Numbered from the stretch's first letter, positions 1 to 11,540 are shown. The stretch: 64,000 bases of DNA from Thysanoteuthis rhombus (GCA_963457665.1 OY735215.1:26020097-26084096); one strand, 5' to 3'. Translations and numbers: made by a program. The notes: generated from the letters alone by a model not told the origin.

Positions 1-549
1 TCTCTCTAAATCCAAGGCCATATTTTGACGCAAGCCTACAGCATTTTTCCTCATTAATTCATTTATCATTTGACCCATTTTTAATGGCAGCTAGAGAAAA
101 AAAAACTGAAACACAAATGAACTTGGTACCTAGTGTTTGATTAAAATAGGTGATTTTTTTTCAATTTTTAAACTTACCACATGAATAAACGTTTCTAGGG
201 AATAGAAAGCAATGAATCCGTGTTTTGGTAAAATACAGGAAGTAGTAAGAAGCAAAGAAACAATACTATTTATTTCCTGTAAAAATTGATGTAATGAATG
301 AATAGCCCTACCCTAACCTTGAATTATTTAATCACCACTAACCACTGTATAGGAGCTTTCAATTGCATTCCCCTCCTTCTTGGTAATGAGAAGTAAGGGA
401 AGCAACTTGGCGTGAAACAATGATATTTACTATCGGTAACAATTGCTCTAATCGATGAATAAACTTGCACCTCACCCCAAATTCCTCAATTAATCATCAC
501 AGGCCTCTGCATGAAAGCTTTTTAGACTACATTCCCTTAGCTTTTTGTA

Positions 550-1000
550 TTTTACAAGGATTTGGGATCTATAAGCAGATGGTTACCAGAATTAAAAAGT
601 TTGAGTTATGAGGATAGGTCAAAAAATAGAGTTGTCATCATTAGAGAATAGGGATTGGGGTGACTCAATAGAAATGTTTAAGATTATGCATGGTTTACAA
701 TTAGTTAACCCTGATATATTTTCATCAAGAGGGACTGCAAGGAAATGAGAGGCCACACATATTGCGATGATTAAATATCAGAAAATTCTTTTTTAGCAAT
801 AGAGTGGTGAGATTGGATTTGATTACCGAAATACATAGTGTTATCAACAGATAGAAATAAGTTTCAAAAGAATTACGATGTTTATTACACCAACACAAAT
901 GTTTAAGGCCATAAATATTGTGTCAATCTGATCATTATACTTGTATGTACAATTTGTTTGTTTTTTGGGGAGGGGGGTTACATCAAAATAAATCTTTGGG
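550..1000 (+). mobile_element. CR1/L2-like LINE 3' end, decayed
   Basis: Conceptual translation across frames gives the usual end of a CR1/L2-like non-LTR reverse transcriptase. A stretch near 650-720 resembles the family's 'GDMIEVFKMLHGL' region, and 'FFSNRVVRLD' near 790-820 resembles the conserved 'KNFFSNRVVDLWNSLP' block. Many stops and frameshifts interrupt it, so it is a dead fragment without 5' part or endonuclease. A related fragment lies on the - strand at 59690-60140. Assignment rests on remembered motif patterns, not a search. Confidence 0.55.
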
Positions 1001-1351
1001 TTAAGAATTAGAACAAGGATCAAAAATGCAAGTTTCTACTCTTGAATTTCAAACGAGGGCATTCGTTCTGAACAATTAGCCGCCACTCTTTCAGCCTGGT
1101 ATCATTTTCCCCCACTTACTTCACAAAAGATTTAAACAAAAATGTTTGTTTTTGTTTGTTTTTTTTTTTGTTTTTGTTTTTCCTTTCAATATGATCTTGT
1201 TGATTTGCAAGCTGATTTTTAGGAAATACTCAAGATGACCCTGGTATTTCCAGTTATTGATTTTAATTAAACGTATTATAAATAACTACGGAAAAATAGT
1301 AGATTCACAGAACCGACGCGTAAAATAGAGATAACCTTACTTGATTTTTAA
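1001..1351. other. Unassigned AT-rich spacer
   Basis: Poly-T and poly-G runs (for example around 961-977 and 1145-1175) but no reading frame, RNA or repeat that I can assign. Confidence 0.4.
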
Positions 1352-1543
1352 GAAACAAAGCCGAATTTGGCTTTACAAAAAGGGGGGGGAAACAACAACA
1401 AAAAACGAACTTAGCGGACAAAAGTCTAGCAACAATTCTAATGGAATCTCCGCAAAGTTTGTTTTTTGTTATTGTTGTTTTGTTGGGGGTCTTTTGTTGT
1501 TGTCCCCCCCCCCTTTTTAAAGCCAAATTCGGCTTTGTTTCCT
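1352..1543. repeat. Long imperfect inverted repeat (hairpin)
   Basis: The left arm at about 1352-1420 begins GAAACAAAGCCGAATTTGGC. It is mirrored by the right arm at about 1449-1543, which ends GCCAAATTCGGCTTTGTTTC. Between these ends the arms carry complementary G-run/C-run and CAACAA/TTGTTG tracts. The loop is about 30 bases. The two short open frames overlapping it on opposite strands are shadows of this symmetry. It is probably a foldback or MITE remnant. Confidence 0.75.
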
Positions 1544-2284
1544 TCGTTAGTCTCTTTTGGCCAATGGTCGAATATTTTTTTTTTTTTAAATCGTATTGCT
1601 TTAATTTTATACTTCAATGGCTGTTTTATTCTTTAAAAAAATCCAAGGAGACACCACGAAAATTAATTTCAAATAGCAATTATCAATTTAGCTTTAAACA
1701 ATTGAAGGAGTTACAATAAAAATGAATTCCCAGCAGCGATCAATTTATTTTACCAATTACAAAAGTTGAAGGTTTGTAATAGAATAAAATTTATGTATCT
1801 TCATAGAAACGCAATGACTGAAATTGCAGTCATTTGCGATCAATGGGTTAAGGGTTTCATTTTGAAGATTTTTGACCAATTCTATTTATTTATTCATTTA
1901 TGTTAATTCAAAAAAAAAATGAAAAACATTGGCCCTCCCAAAAAAGCCAACTTTGCAATTCTTAGTTGTTTTTAAGGCTAACAGGAATTATCTCCATTTC
2001 ACACACTCATACAAGTCAAAATTTGTTAAAATATTAATTTAAGACAACTCTAGATACCCGCCTAGGCTTGCCCAAGATTTCATAAAATTGATTATTGCCT
2101 CATCCCACCCCCAGCCCCCAATTGGGCCTGCACACCCACAAAAAAGACTTCAAGGTGTGTTATTTTGATATAAACTAGTTTCTTTTAACTTTTTTTTTTT
2201 TTTTTTGAGGGGTTCTTTTTCATATAAACAAACCATCATTTATATAAAAATTATTTCTCATAAGTGAGAACCTCTAGAACCTCT
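1544..2284. other. Gene-free AT-rich spacer
   Basis: Homopolymer T tracts, a C/A-rich stretch near 2100-2145 and no supported gene, RNA or transposon. Confidence 0.4.
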
Positions 2285-2975
2285 AATTAATGCTAGACAA
2301 GCAGAAAGCAAGAAAGTTGGCCCTCATATGAACTTCAGCGAAACAAAGGTCATGTACAACAAACATGTCGGAAAAAGACACACAATGATCAAAATTGAAA
2401 ACGCAAAGCTGGAGAAAGTAGACGACTACATTTACCTAGGACTACAAACCTTGATGGAATCCTCAAAAGAGGAAGAAATCAAGCATAGAATCACTTTCGG
2501 ATGGCAAATCTCCGGTAGATCAAGCTCAACCTTCAAGAACAAGAAAATCCCATTAGTCCTTAAAAAAGAGTATGCAACCAATACATCCTCCCGATAGTCA
2601 CCTATGGAGCTAATCAAGAGACTGACCCGCAAACTAAGAACCATGAAACGTGCACATGAGAGAATCAATCCCAACATCACATGGAGAGACCACAAGACAG
2701 CACAGTATACTAGGGGAAAAAACAGGAGTCTGAAACATGATAGAAACCATCAGGAAACTCAAATGGCAATGGGCTGGTCATGTTGCAAGAATGGCAAACG
2801 ATTGATGGACATCACGACTCACAACATGGATCCCCAGAGATCAAATGTGGAACCAAGGCCAGCAGAATATGAGATGGCGAGACAAACGGGTCAGGTTCAG
2901 AAAATATTGACTCCACAACGTCCATGATAGAGAGGTCTGGGGGAGGTCCAACGATGGACAATATAAGACTGATTA
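2285..2975 (+). mobile_element. RTE-like LINE, C-terminal ORF2 fragment
   Basis: The 2328-2597 frame reads like the segment after the reverse transcriptase palm (a 'LEKVDDYIYLG' motif followed by an 'EEEIKHRI' stretch). From 2604 to 2927 it continues in shifted frames with 'RTMKRAHERI', 'ITWRDHKTAQYTRG' and 'WIPRD'-type remnants. The end (GACTGATTATGATAATGA near 2965) matches the GACTGATGATGATG end of the copy at 25600-26045. A third copy lies inverted at 7770-7985. Frameshifts and stops make it inactive. Confidence 0.75.
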
Positions 2976-3760
2976 TGATAATGATTTGAAGCTATACAAA
3001 TAGTTTTAAGAAGTTTCTGTCATGTTCATTGGTGAAATTAATTATTATTATCTCATATTTCTAAAACTAATAGATTTCAAAATTGTTTGAAGGTTTAACG
3101 AATTGAAAACACCAAAAAATTGACAGAAAAATAAACTTTTACAAGGACTATTTTACGAACACAAACTAGGGAATCGTCAATAATAAAATTTTTAGTGAAT
3201 ATTTTTAGATCAATTCAATTTTATATAATCACAGTAATATAAGGTTTTCATTTTGGCTATCTTATGACCAAATTCGATAAATGTGGCCTTTTAAAAAAGA
3301 CTTCTCTAGATACTTGCCCAGCAAGTAGCCATGGATATTTTGGTTTGGTCATATTAAGATTTTTAGCCATTTTAGGGGGTCGGAAAAAGTTAATTTTCAA
3401 GGTTTCGCAGGTAGTTTTATTAACAATGTAACTGTAATGCTTAACTGAACCCCTACTTAAAAATCAAGAGCTGACGATTAAAGTTAGATTTTATTCACAT
3501 CAAATTTCCTATATTTCAGATATATAGAAGATTTAGATGTTTCTAGACTGAATTTTAGACGTAAACGGGAAAAATTTGCATTTGGCCATTTTTGGACAGA
3601 AACATCTCCAACTTCCTTGCAACTTTATATCATTTGACTCATGCACTTGTTTCGGATGTGACGGGATTGTTTAAAAGTGAAAGTAGTATTTCTCAGTATC
3701 GGCAATTCAAACTTAAGCAAACCCAAAGTGTTCAAAATCGAGAGAAAACATTTAGAAAAG
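2976..3760. other. Spacer upstream of the unknown gene
   Basis: No recognised element. An in-frame TGA at 3659-3661 bounds the downstream open frame. A possible splice acceptor (pyrimidine tract ending TTTCTCAG near 3693) means an upstream non-coding or short coding exon cannot be excluded. Confidence 0.35.
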
Positions 3761-4123
3761 ATGGAGGCATCTAAGTTTGAAGCTGGCCATATTGAAGAAG
3801 TTGAAGAAAGGAATTTAACTGAAGAAGAAGAACCTGTTCATAAAAACGACATTGATGCTGGAGAAGGAAAATGTGTCCAACGTTTTCTCAAAATGGAAGA
3901 AACCCTGAATAGCTTGTTTAATGACATATATAAAGGAAAATCCCAATATATTGAAAATTTTCTCAAAGTGGAAAAAGTGTCCCTGAATGATATGTTTTGT
4001 GGCATATTAAGAAGAAAATCACAACTTCACTCTGACATGGATGAACTCAAGTCGGCTCTTCTCGAATTATTCGAGACAGTAGACAAAATTGCTGGAGATG
4101 ACAGAACTACGGTCGGAAACGAG
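3761..4123 (+). CDS. Unknown acidic protein, coding exon 1
   Basis: I do not recognise this protein. The exon codes for residues 1-121. I chose the ATG at 3761 (MEASKF) because it has A at -3 and G at +4; the frame is open upstream to a TGA at 3659 but holds no earlier ATG. The exon ends GAG followed by the donor GTAAGT at 4124, phase 0. Residues 10-35 are Glu-rich. Residues about 41-63 and 66-89 form an imperfect internal repeat (RFLKMEE...KGKSQY versus NFLKVEK...RRKSQL), and residues 92-112 look helical. No signal peptide or membrane segment is visible. The next exons fit at 8849 and 13773. It may be a genuine lineage-specific gene; expression is not shown. Confidence 0.55.
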
Positions 4124-4459
4124 GTAAGTTGTAAACAAAAATTAACTCCTTAAGTCCGTTTTTTTTAAATTAGTTTATTATTCGTTTTTTAGTGTCACGA
4201 AGTCCTCCTTGATGATTTTTTTAATTTTATTTCAGGTGCTTTAAATTCATTTCGACTATATAATCATCCGGAATTTAGTTTGATAGTTTTTAGAAAAAAA
4301 ATGAAAAATGAAAGAAGATTGGACGTACGTCTACTTCAATGAACTGGGCACACCTTTCCGACATTATAACAAGTTATCTCAATCGAAATTATTTTGAATT
4401 TGAATTCTTTTAATAATCTTCAATTTTTTATCGTTAGGATTGGAGTTGGGTTTAGGACA

Positions 4460-4710
4460 CTAAGGTGAAAGAAGGTGGTCCCGATTGTAAAGTTTCACGC
4501 CCTCGCTCACTCGATGTTAAGAACGGCCCCCAAATAAATTGAAACAAGAGAATTTCTGACAGAACATAGCAATAAATCAAATGTACAAATTATATTGTTA
4601 TTGCCTTTAATAAATCAAGTTGGGTTAAATTGTTTCTATTTGTGCATCGTTTTAATATTGTGGGCGAGGGTGTGAAACTTGAAGAATCAGGACCACTTTC
4701 CCTACTGTAC
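4460..4710. mobile_element. MITE-like element with terminal inverted repeats
   Basis: The left arm at 4460-4509 contains AAAGTTTCACGCCCTCGCTC. It is matched in inverse by the right arm at 4663-4710, which contains GAGGGTGTGAAACTT. Both arms carry GGTGGTCC/GGACCACT blocks nearer the ends, and the inner spacer is about 150 bp. There is no coding capacity. It lies in intron 1 of the unknown gene. Confidence 0.65.
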
Positions 4711-4779
4711 CTCGATTTTTGTCTGAATTTTTGAGACGTGGAATAATCATTAAACAGATTTTTTCAGACTATTTTCCTC

Positions 4780-6109
4780 ATCTATGTTGTGTAGCCCCGA
4801 CCCCCGGAAAAACAAAAACAAAAAAAACAAGATAATGAAAATAGTCCGAAAAAAAATGTATGTATATGTAAATACTTTGACAGAGAAGTCCTCACTGACA
4901 GAATGTGACACAATCGCCCCCGCTCTAAAGCTTTATGAGTTAGTTCACCCACTACATTTCTACTAATATTATATAACAAATCACACTAAATATTGGAGAG
5001 GGGCCCTCCAGGAACCAAGTCACCCGGGACCCCACATTCCCCAGCTCAGCTGCGTCCCTGCAATAAGATGGAGTTTAATTTGGGAACTCTTACGTGCACC
5101 TGTGAGTGGGGACAAATTTTGAGTTCCCTTGACTCTTCACCTTGGGACGCTTCAGGCATCAGGGCAGTGAGGAGTTCCAGCTTAGAACTGAATTGTTATA
5201 TGTTTTTTTTTTGTTGGGGCTCTAAAGACACAAGAACAGCCAGGTAAGAGCCAAGGGTATGAATCACTAGAAGCAGTGTTGCAACTTCATATTCAAATGT
5301 TTATGTCCAGAATTGATTCTGAGAATACCAAATCTTTCTGAAAAAATGTTTTTAAAAACAGAATGAGTTCCTAAGTGTATAAGACAATTGAAGTCCCTTA
5401 TCAAATCTGTCCTCTTAGAAACGAGGGTAATTCTAGGCCTACTATTTGGCTCGTAATTTCATAAAGTCTGTATTTTCATTGTTTGGATGCAAGCCATTTG
5501 TTGGTGCCTACTCTCTTCAATTCTTTATCGACACAACAAATTTGATCATCCTGGATAGAAATCCATCACGCTATCAGAAGAGCTCTTTTCTCATTGTTTC
5601 TCCAGAATTCATAAAATTTTTGTGAAGGACTTCTCAAGCATATCTTAACTTATCTTCATGAGCCAGAGAAATATATTCTCTATATGTGAACTTCGTAGCT
5701 CATTTTTTCAGGAATTCGCGGACATTCATCTTTTTACCACCTGTCATTGCAAACTTATATCAGGGAAAACATATTTTACTTGTTATTTTCACCATATCCT
5801 GAGATATTCATCTTTCACTTTTTGTCTTGAAGAACATGATATTTCACATCTTATCCTTACAAAATCATCTGAGAAACTAACAGATCTCACCAAAGCAAAT
5901 ACAAATACTCTGTTATCAACCTCTGAATGGTGGATTCAAAACTATTAGTCTTTTCATTCACGGATACCATTAAATGTGCAGTCCTGATCCATAAGTAAAT
6001 AATCCTATAAGTGTTGATGGGTGTTATGCTATACTAGTAAATATATGAAAACTAAAAAAAAGAACAATACAATAATAGCGATATGTACTAGTAAAGATAT
6101 TGTCATTAA
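4780..6109. other. Intron 1 sequence, no assigned element
   Basis: A locally GC-richer island at about 4995-5250 stands out from the surroundings but carries no recognisable motif. The rest is AT-rich. No gene supported. Confidence 0.35.
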
Positions 6110-7260
6110 AAGTGAAGGGAGAATTTTAATGGTCAAAATAGGGTGTTCTTTTCCCTGCTTTAAGGGGTCAAAATGGAGAGGAAATTGTTTTTCTCACTTC
6201 TCGGGGTCAAAGTGGGGGTTCATTTTTAATGGTCAAAATCGCTGTGGAATTCCTTTTTTTCTTTATGGATCAAAATGTTGGTGAATTCTTTTCTCATTTT
6301 CAGAGGTCAAAATGGAAGAATGATTTTTTTTTTTTTCAAATTGACAGTGAATCATTAGGGGTCCGAATAGAGTGGGAATTTTTTCCCTTCTTTTAGGAGT
6401 CAGAGTATCCGGGTGGGGGTCTTTTCCCTACTTTAATGGGTCAAAATGGAGGCTAAATTCTTTTCCTTACCATTAGGGGTCAAAATTGTAAGGATTATTT
6501 TTTGCTACACTTTCAGTGGTCTAAATCAAGGGTGACCATTTTTTTTTTTACTTTCAGTGGACAAAATAAGGCAATTTTTTTTCAGTTTTAGGGTGGGATG
6601 AAAATAGAGAGGGATTTCTTTGTTTCAATTTTAGGGATCTAACTGGAGGGGGGGATTTTTTTTTCCTTCCCATCTTAAGGGTCAAAATCAACGTTGAATT
6701 TTTTCCCCCACTTTTAGGGGTCAAAATGGAAGTTGATTAAACCTCTCCATCTCCTTTAGGGGTCAACATAAAGAGGGCATTTTTTTCTCTCTTTCAGGGG
6801 TCAAAATGCACAAGGTATTTTTTTCTCCACTTTCAGGGTTCAAAAAAGGTGTGAGATTTTCTTTTCCACTTTCGGGGGTAAAAATGGAGCAGGAAATTTT
6901 TTTCTACGAAGTTGAGCGTTTTTTTTTTCCTTTTTTAGGGGTCAAGATGTCGAAGAAGTTTTCCTCGCCAATCTCGGGTTAAAATTGAGTGGGAAATGTT
7001 TTTTTCGCTATTGGGTGTCAAAATGGGGAGAAGGGATTCCTCCACTGTTAGAGGTCAAAATCAGAGAGGATTTTTTTCCATTTTCACTTCCAGGGGTGAG
7101 ATGAGGGGGGGGGGTTCTTTTTTCTTTTAGGGATCAAAATGCTAGGAGAATTCTGTTTTTGCTTTTTAAAGGGTCAAAATGTAGGGGAAATTCTTTTTCA
7201 TACCTTAGAGGTCAAAATGGAGGGAGAATTTTTTTCCCACTTCTAAGGGTCAAAATGAAT
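6110..7260 (+). repeat. Diverged minisatellite, GGGGTCAAAATGGAG-type unit
   Basis: More than twenty degenerate units of roughly 40-60 bp, each pairing AGGGGTCAAAATGGAG with a T/C-rich half such as TTTTTTCCCACTTTT. The units vary in length and sequence, so it is an old array. Related units reappear at 51120-51540 (same orientation) and 51870-52010 (opposite orientation). Short open frames here are by-products. Confidence 0.85.
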
Positions 7261-7769
7261 TTCAGTGAAACTATGTGGAAGGGTTGGTAATGGGCTAAGA
7301 AAGAAATGTTTACATTTTAGGACAGATCAAGGATTTTTCCTCAGTTATCTCCCTTACATCGTAGCTATATACGCTCAGTGCAATATCTCCAAAGGTCCTA
7401 AATTAATCTCCCCCAAAAAATTTGTGAAAGAATGAGTAATGGTCTTAGGAAGTGGTGTTCCCATTTCGGGGCTGATCCAAGAATTTTTCCCTCAAATAAA
7501 TTCTAGAATTATCTTGATTTTGATGCCATTTTGTTTGAAAAATATCTAGATAGTATTTCACTAAGTTCCATTCCATGGCCATATTTAATGATCTTTTTAT
7601 TGTTGAAGGAAAACTGTTTTCACAAATGTTGAAATATTTTCTGATCTTAACAGCCAAGTCATTTAGGCTTCAGTCAGAGTGGAGTTTGACCCTGAAATAG
7701 TCAGTTTTGTTCTTATTACAGTGGGGAGTTAAAAGTCAACCCAAACTTTGACTGGAGTTTGAAAAAATT
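7261..7769. other. Intron 1 spacer
   Basis: No assigned element. Two weakly similar stretches (GATCAAGGATTTTT near 7325, GATCCAAGAATTTTT near 7471) hint at a local duplication. Confidence 0.3.
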
Positions 7770-7985
7770 GCTTTAATATCCGTTGTTGGACATGAACCTT
7801 CCCCAGGATTCACCACAATTCTCTATCATAGGCGTCGTGGAACCAGTATTTTCTAAATTTGTCCAGTTCATCTCTCCATCTTATACTCTGTCGGCCTCGA
7901 TTTTGCCTGTGGTCTCTGGGGATCCATATTGTGAGTCATGATGTCCATTGGTTGTATGTCATCCTTGCAATATGACCTGCCCATG
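7770..7985 (-). mobile_element. RTE-like LINE 3' fragment
   Basis: On the - strand this reads as the tail of the RTE-like ORF seen at 2604-2927 and 25670-26023 (the VARM-type, TTNGHHDS-like and 'WIPRDHRQN' regions), interrupted by stops. It lies in intron 1 of the unknown gene, antisense to it. Confidence 0.65.
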
Positions 7986-8299
7986 TTCCATAAGTAACAT
8001 TGGGAAAATGACTCTAATGATTGAAAAAAGTAGCCAACACCTTCTTAAAGTCACCCAATCTGCTATTATTGCTTAAACAATGAATGTAGTGAAAACATGT
8101 TCAGAAATTTTCATACTTTCCTGAGTTACTCTAAAATTTGATAATACTTGCTTACATGAGTGTAAAATAACTTTCTCTGTCTGGATTATTAAGCTTCAGA
8201 TAGTGTTATCTACATGCTGGGTTGTGTTGTTTTTCAACATAAAAACTGAATCTTCCTGTCTTTGATAGTTTCCAAGAAGTGGGGCAGTTCTGTGATCAA

Positions 8300-8845
8300 T
8301 ACATTTGATAAGAGTAATGTAGCTTCCTGACCAGTCGCAATTACATGAGAAATTTGGAATATCTGGATATCAAAACTGAATTAGAAACTATCAACCGAAA
8401 CTGTCAACATAGGTTTCTTCAGTTTTTAAGTTGGTCTGACTGCCTGTCTGGCTGGCTGGCCGGCTGGCTAGCCAGCTGGCTGGCCACTTTTATATGTATC
8501 ACAGGTACAGGCCATATCGGTAGAGCTGGAGGGCTGAAATTCAAATATTCATTCCTTATCATGTCTGGGAAAATGTTTGGGTTTTTTTCAAAATTCTATA
8601 CTCTGAATTAGTTTTTAGTGGGGGAGGGGTGTCAAAAAGTTTCTGCTTTAGTTTCAGTCAGCTTTTTTTTTGTTGAAAATTCAGACTTTTTTAAGGATCA
8701 CTGTCTAACAAAAGACCAGAGAAGTTAGCTATTGATCATGTCTTTTTCCAATGTTTCAATTGATCATCACCAGCTACCCAAAGTCATTGGTTACATGCTG
8801 GTTTCTATTGAGTGACTAATCAGACCTGTCTTTCTATTATCTTTT
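8300..8845. repeat. Duplicated sequence block, copy 1
   Basis: Short landmarks are shared in the same order with 15200-15660: CATAGGTTTCTTCAG/CATAGGTTCCTTTAG, a CTGACTGnCT stretch, a poly-T block, TTGATCATC, and TTTCTATTGAGTGAC/TTTCTATTAAGTGAC. This copy sits immediately upstream of coding exon 2. A CTGG-type tetranucleotide run occupies about 8443-8487. Confidence 0.55.
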
Positions 8846-8848
8846 CAG

Positions 8849-8932
8849 GAAGGCAACACAAAGTCCATGCAAGTACAGAAATCTGCAATGGATTCCGATT
8901 TCCTTTTCTCATCAGAGTCTAAAGAGCATATT
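8849..8932 (+). CDS. Unknown acidic protein, coding exon 2
   Basis: An 84-bp exon coding for residues 122-149. It follows the acceptor CTTTTCAG at 8841-8848 and is followed by the donor GTACGT at 8933. Phase 0 at both ends matches exons 1 and 3, so skipping would preserve the frame. The peptide is polar (E-G-N-T-K-S-M-Q) and has no recognised motif. It is supported by frame continuity and splice sites only. Confidence 0.5.
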
Positions 8933-9170
8933 GTACGTAAATTATATTTCTATGAATAATCATAATTATAATTCATACATACACGTTCACACACACGCAC
9001 ACGTATACTGAGAAATCTGTTTGTTCACAAATGATGTTATCGATTGGCTACTGATATCATTACCAGTTGGTCCTTAACATTTTTCTTTCCACAATAAACA
9101 GCTATGTTTATATTTCCTTTGCTTGATGTTATCAGCTGGCTATTATTATCTAAAAAAAAACCCTGTCATC

Positions 9171-9173
<3 letters not shown>

Positions 9174-9242
<69 letters not shown>

Positions 9243-9244
9243 AT
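9174..9244. repeat. (TA)n microsatellite
   Basis: An uninterrupted TA/AT tract of about 70 bp immediately before the Penelope-like element. The open frame across it is an artefact. Confidence 0.95.
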
Positions 9245-11540
9245 GAACTAAGCATTTGCTACACAAACATAATTATGTTTCTGCCCAGTTCAACCTGAAG
9301 AAGCCAAAACATAGCAGAAACATAAACAACAGATATTGTATTATATCATATCATATTGCATTCTTGATTTGCATTGTGTATGTATGTATATATATACACA
9401 TATATGACAGGTGTATTGATGTGGATTATGATTTATCCTACAATATTAGAAGGGAATGAAAATTCAGAAGACCATGTTGAGTACAAATGAGATTTCACAA
9501 GTTTTTTTAGATGCTTCACCGGTTAATCCTTGCCTTTTCAAGAAGTTTAATTAAGGTACAAGAAATATTATTTGTGTTACATTCAGTCCATTACTTGTAG
9601 TGTGTGGTTTAAGTTATTGATAATTAAACTAAGTGAATTTTAGATGTTCAAAGAATTCAGGGTTGAGCTGGGCATTTATACTCAACATGGCCTTCTGAAT
9701 TGTCATTTCACTATATATGACTGAAATGACAGGAGAGCTTAAACAGCTGCTACATCATTACAGTCGAAGATAGTGAAGCAATCAACCTCAGTAAAATTAG
9801 ATTCACTAGAGATGCCTTTATACTCCTGAATAAAGACTTAAAATTCTGCCCCCCCCCTCTTCAACAAAACTATCTTAAATAAAGGTCTTAATGACTTTTT
9901 TAGGAGAATTAAGCTGAGAGCACGCACCGGCAAATCGAACCACAATAGCAACATTTTAGACCAACTTGAAGATCAAAAAAAAATCTTTCTCCCCTAAGAA
10001 CATAGACATCACTATAAGGGTGGAGCTATAACTATTTGAGGTGTGGATGAATACCTATCAGAAGCTAACACTCAACTAAACAACAGAATTCTACAAAGAT
10101 TTCCCTAATGATCCCTCCTCCGAATACCAAAACATAATAACTCACTCCCAAACAGAGATGCATAACAATATCATGATAGATAAAAGAACACTAAATATAC
10201 TTATACCCACTCCCACGAAACCTGCTACGTTCTACTTACTTCCCAAAATTCACAAATTGAATTACCCAGGTAGACCAGTCATTTCCTCCACTTACTGCCA
10301 AACTACCGAAATATGTAGACCACCATAACCAACCCCAAGCTATGCAAGTGAAATCCTACTTAGGTGACACTACTAACCTCTTGAATAAAGTCAAACACAT
10401 CAAAACAATTCCAGAATAAGCATTTCTAGTCACTATGGACGTCAAATCTCTTTATTCTCTTAAACATGAAGAAGGCATTCTAGCCCTCAAAGAAGCTCTC
10501 AACAATAGAACCACTAAAGAACCAAAAACAGAATCATTGCACCCTTATGCAACTCATTCTCACACACAATAGTTTCAATTTTAATGATAGATACTTCCTC
10601 AAAATGAAAGGCTGTGCCATGGGCCCCCTCCTATATCAATATCTTCATGGGCAAATTCGATTAGACCAACATCTACCCAGAGATAGACAAAGACTGCATC
10701 TTCTACGTCAGATTCATTGATAATATTCTTTTCATATATACCAGAGTTGATGTCAAACTAGATAAATTCTTCTCACACATAAACTGTACATATGACTATT
10801 AGATTTGACTATGAAAAATCCACTGACTCCATTGCTTTCCTAGACACATGTACATACATATATAACACTAGTAACTTCAAGACCACTCTCTATACTGAGC
10901 CTACACACACTCACAACTACCTTCACTTTGAATCAGCCTATCTCAAACAACTGAAAAAAAACACCATTTTCACAAACACTTAGCATTATGAGAATTAGGT
11001 CTACAAGTAGTGAACTTAACAAACTCAACTATAACTTATTACAACATTTCACTAAACAAGGATATTCACTAGAAGATACAAATAACTACAAAAGAAGACT
11101 CACTACAATAGCCAGAGATAAAACTCTCACACTCTCTAACAAAATTAAACCTGATCACTCACCATTTATAACCACCTTCTACTACAGACTCCCACCTGTC
11201 ATACATAATTGATAAGAGATTGGAATATGCTTACACTCAAAACAGAGCTCAAAGAAATATTCCAAGAACCATGTGTTATTGCACATCGAAGACATTAGCA
11301 GTAATACTATAATTGATAACCAAGTCTCCCATAACACCATCCCCAAAACTGTCAAAATCAAGTCTGAGTGGCAATTCAACATCAGACGTATTAAGTATAG
11401 ACAGAGAATCAAATCACCCAATCAGCTCAACCTACTCCCCGTAGAACTACTCATAATCCTTTCACTCCTAGTCTCTCTATACTTATCAACTCGATATTTT
11501 CATACCTGCATCTTAGACTACACTTCTACCTAGGCCCAAA
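9245..11540 (+). mobile_element. Penelope-like retroelement, decayed
   Basis: Conceptual translation in mixed frames gives the ordered motifs of a Penelope-like reverse transcriptase: FYLLPKIHKLNYPGRPVISS near 10222-10285, VTMDVKSLYS near 10430-10460, YFLKMKGCAMG near 10590-10622, a YVRFIDNILFIYT palm stretch near 10700-10740 (family YIDD-type), FLDT...TTLYTEPTHTHNYLHFES at 10830-10935, and a following LRIR-type block near 10988. Numerous stops break it. A hairpin-bearing segment at 9250-9330 recurs inverted at about 16640-16690. No GIY-YIG endonuclease was found downstream. It lies in intron 2 of the unknown gene, sense orientation. Confidence 0.75.
9701..9731. repeat. Small palindrome
   Basis: TGTCATTTCA at 9701-9710 pairs with TGAAATGACA at 9722-9731 around an 11-base spacer. 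Function unknown. Confidence 0.7.

Noticed and set aside
1305..1719. Overlapping open frames on both strands
   Set aside because: They arise from the inverted repeat at 1352-1543 and homopolymer runs, with no protein motif.
9250..9330. Possible hammerhead in the Penelope-like hairpin segment (CTGAAGA...GAAAC)
   Set aside because: CTGAAGA and GAAA are present, but stem II does not pair well and no stem I partner or cleavage triplet follows.
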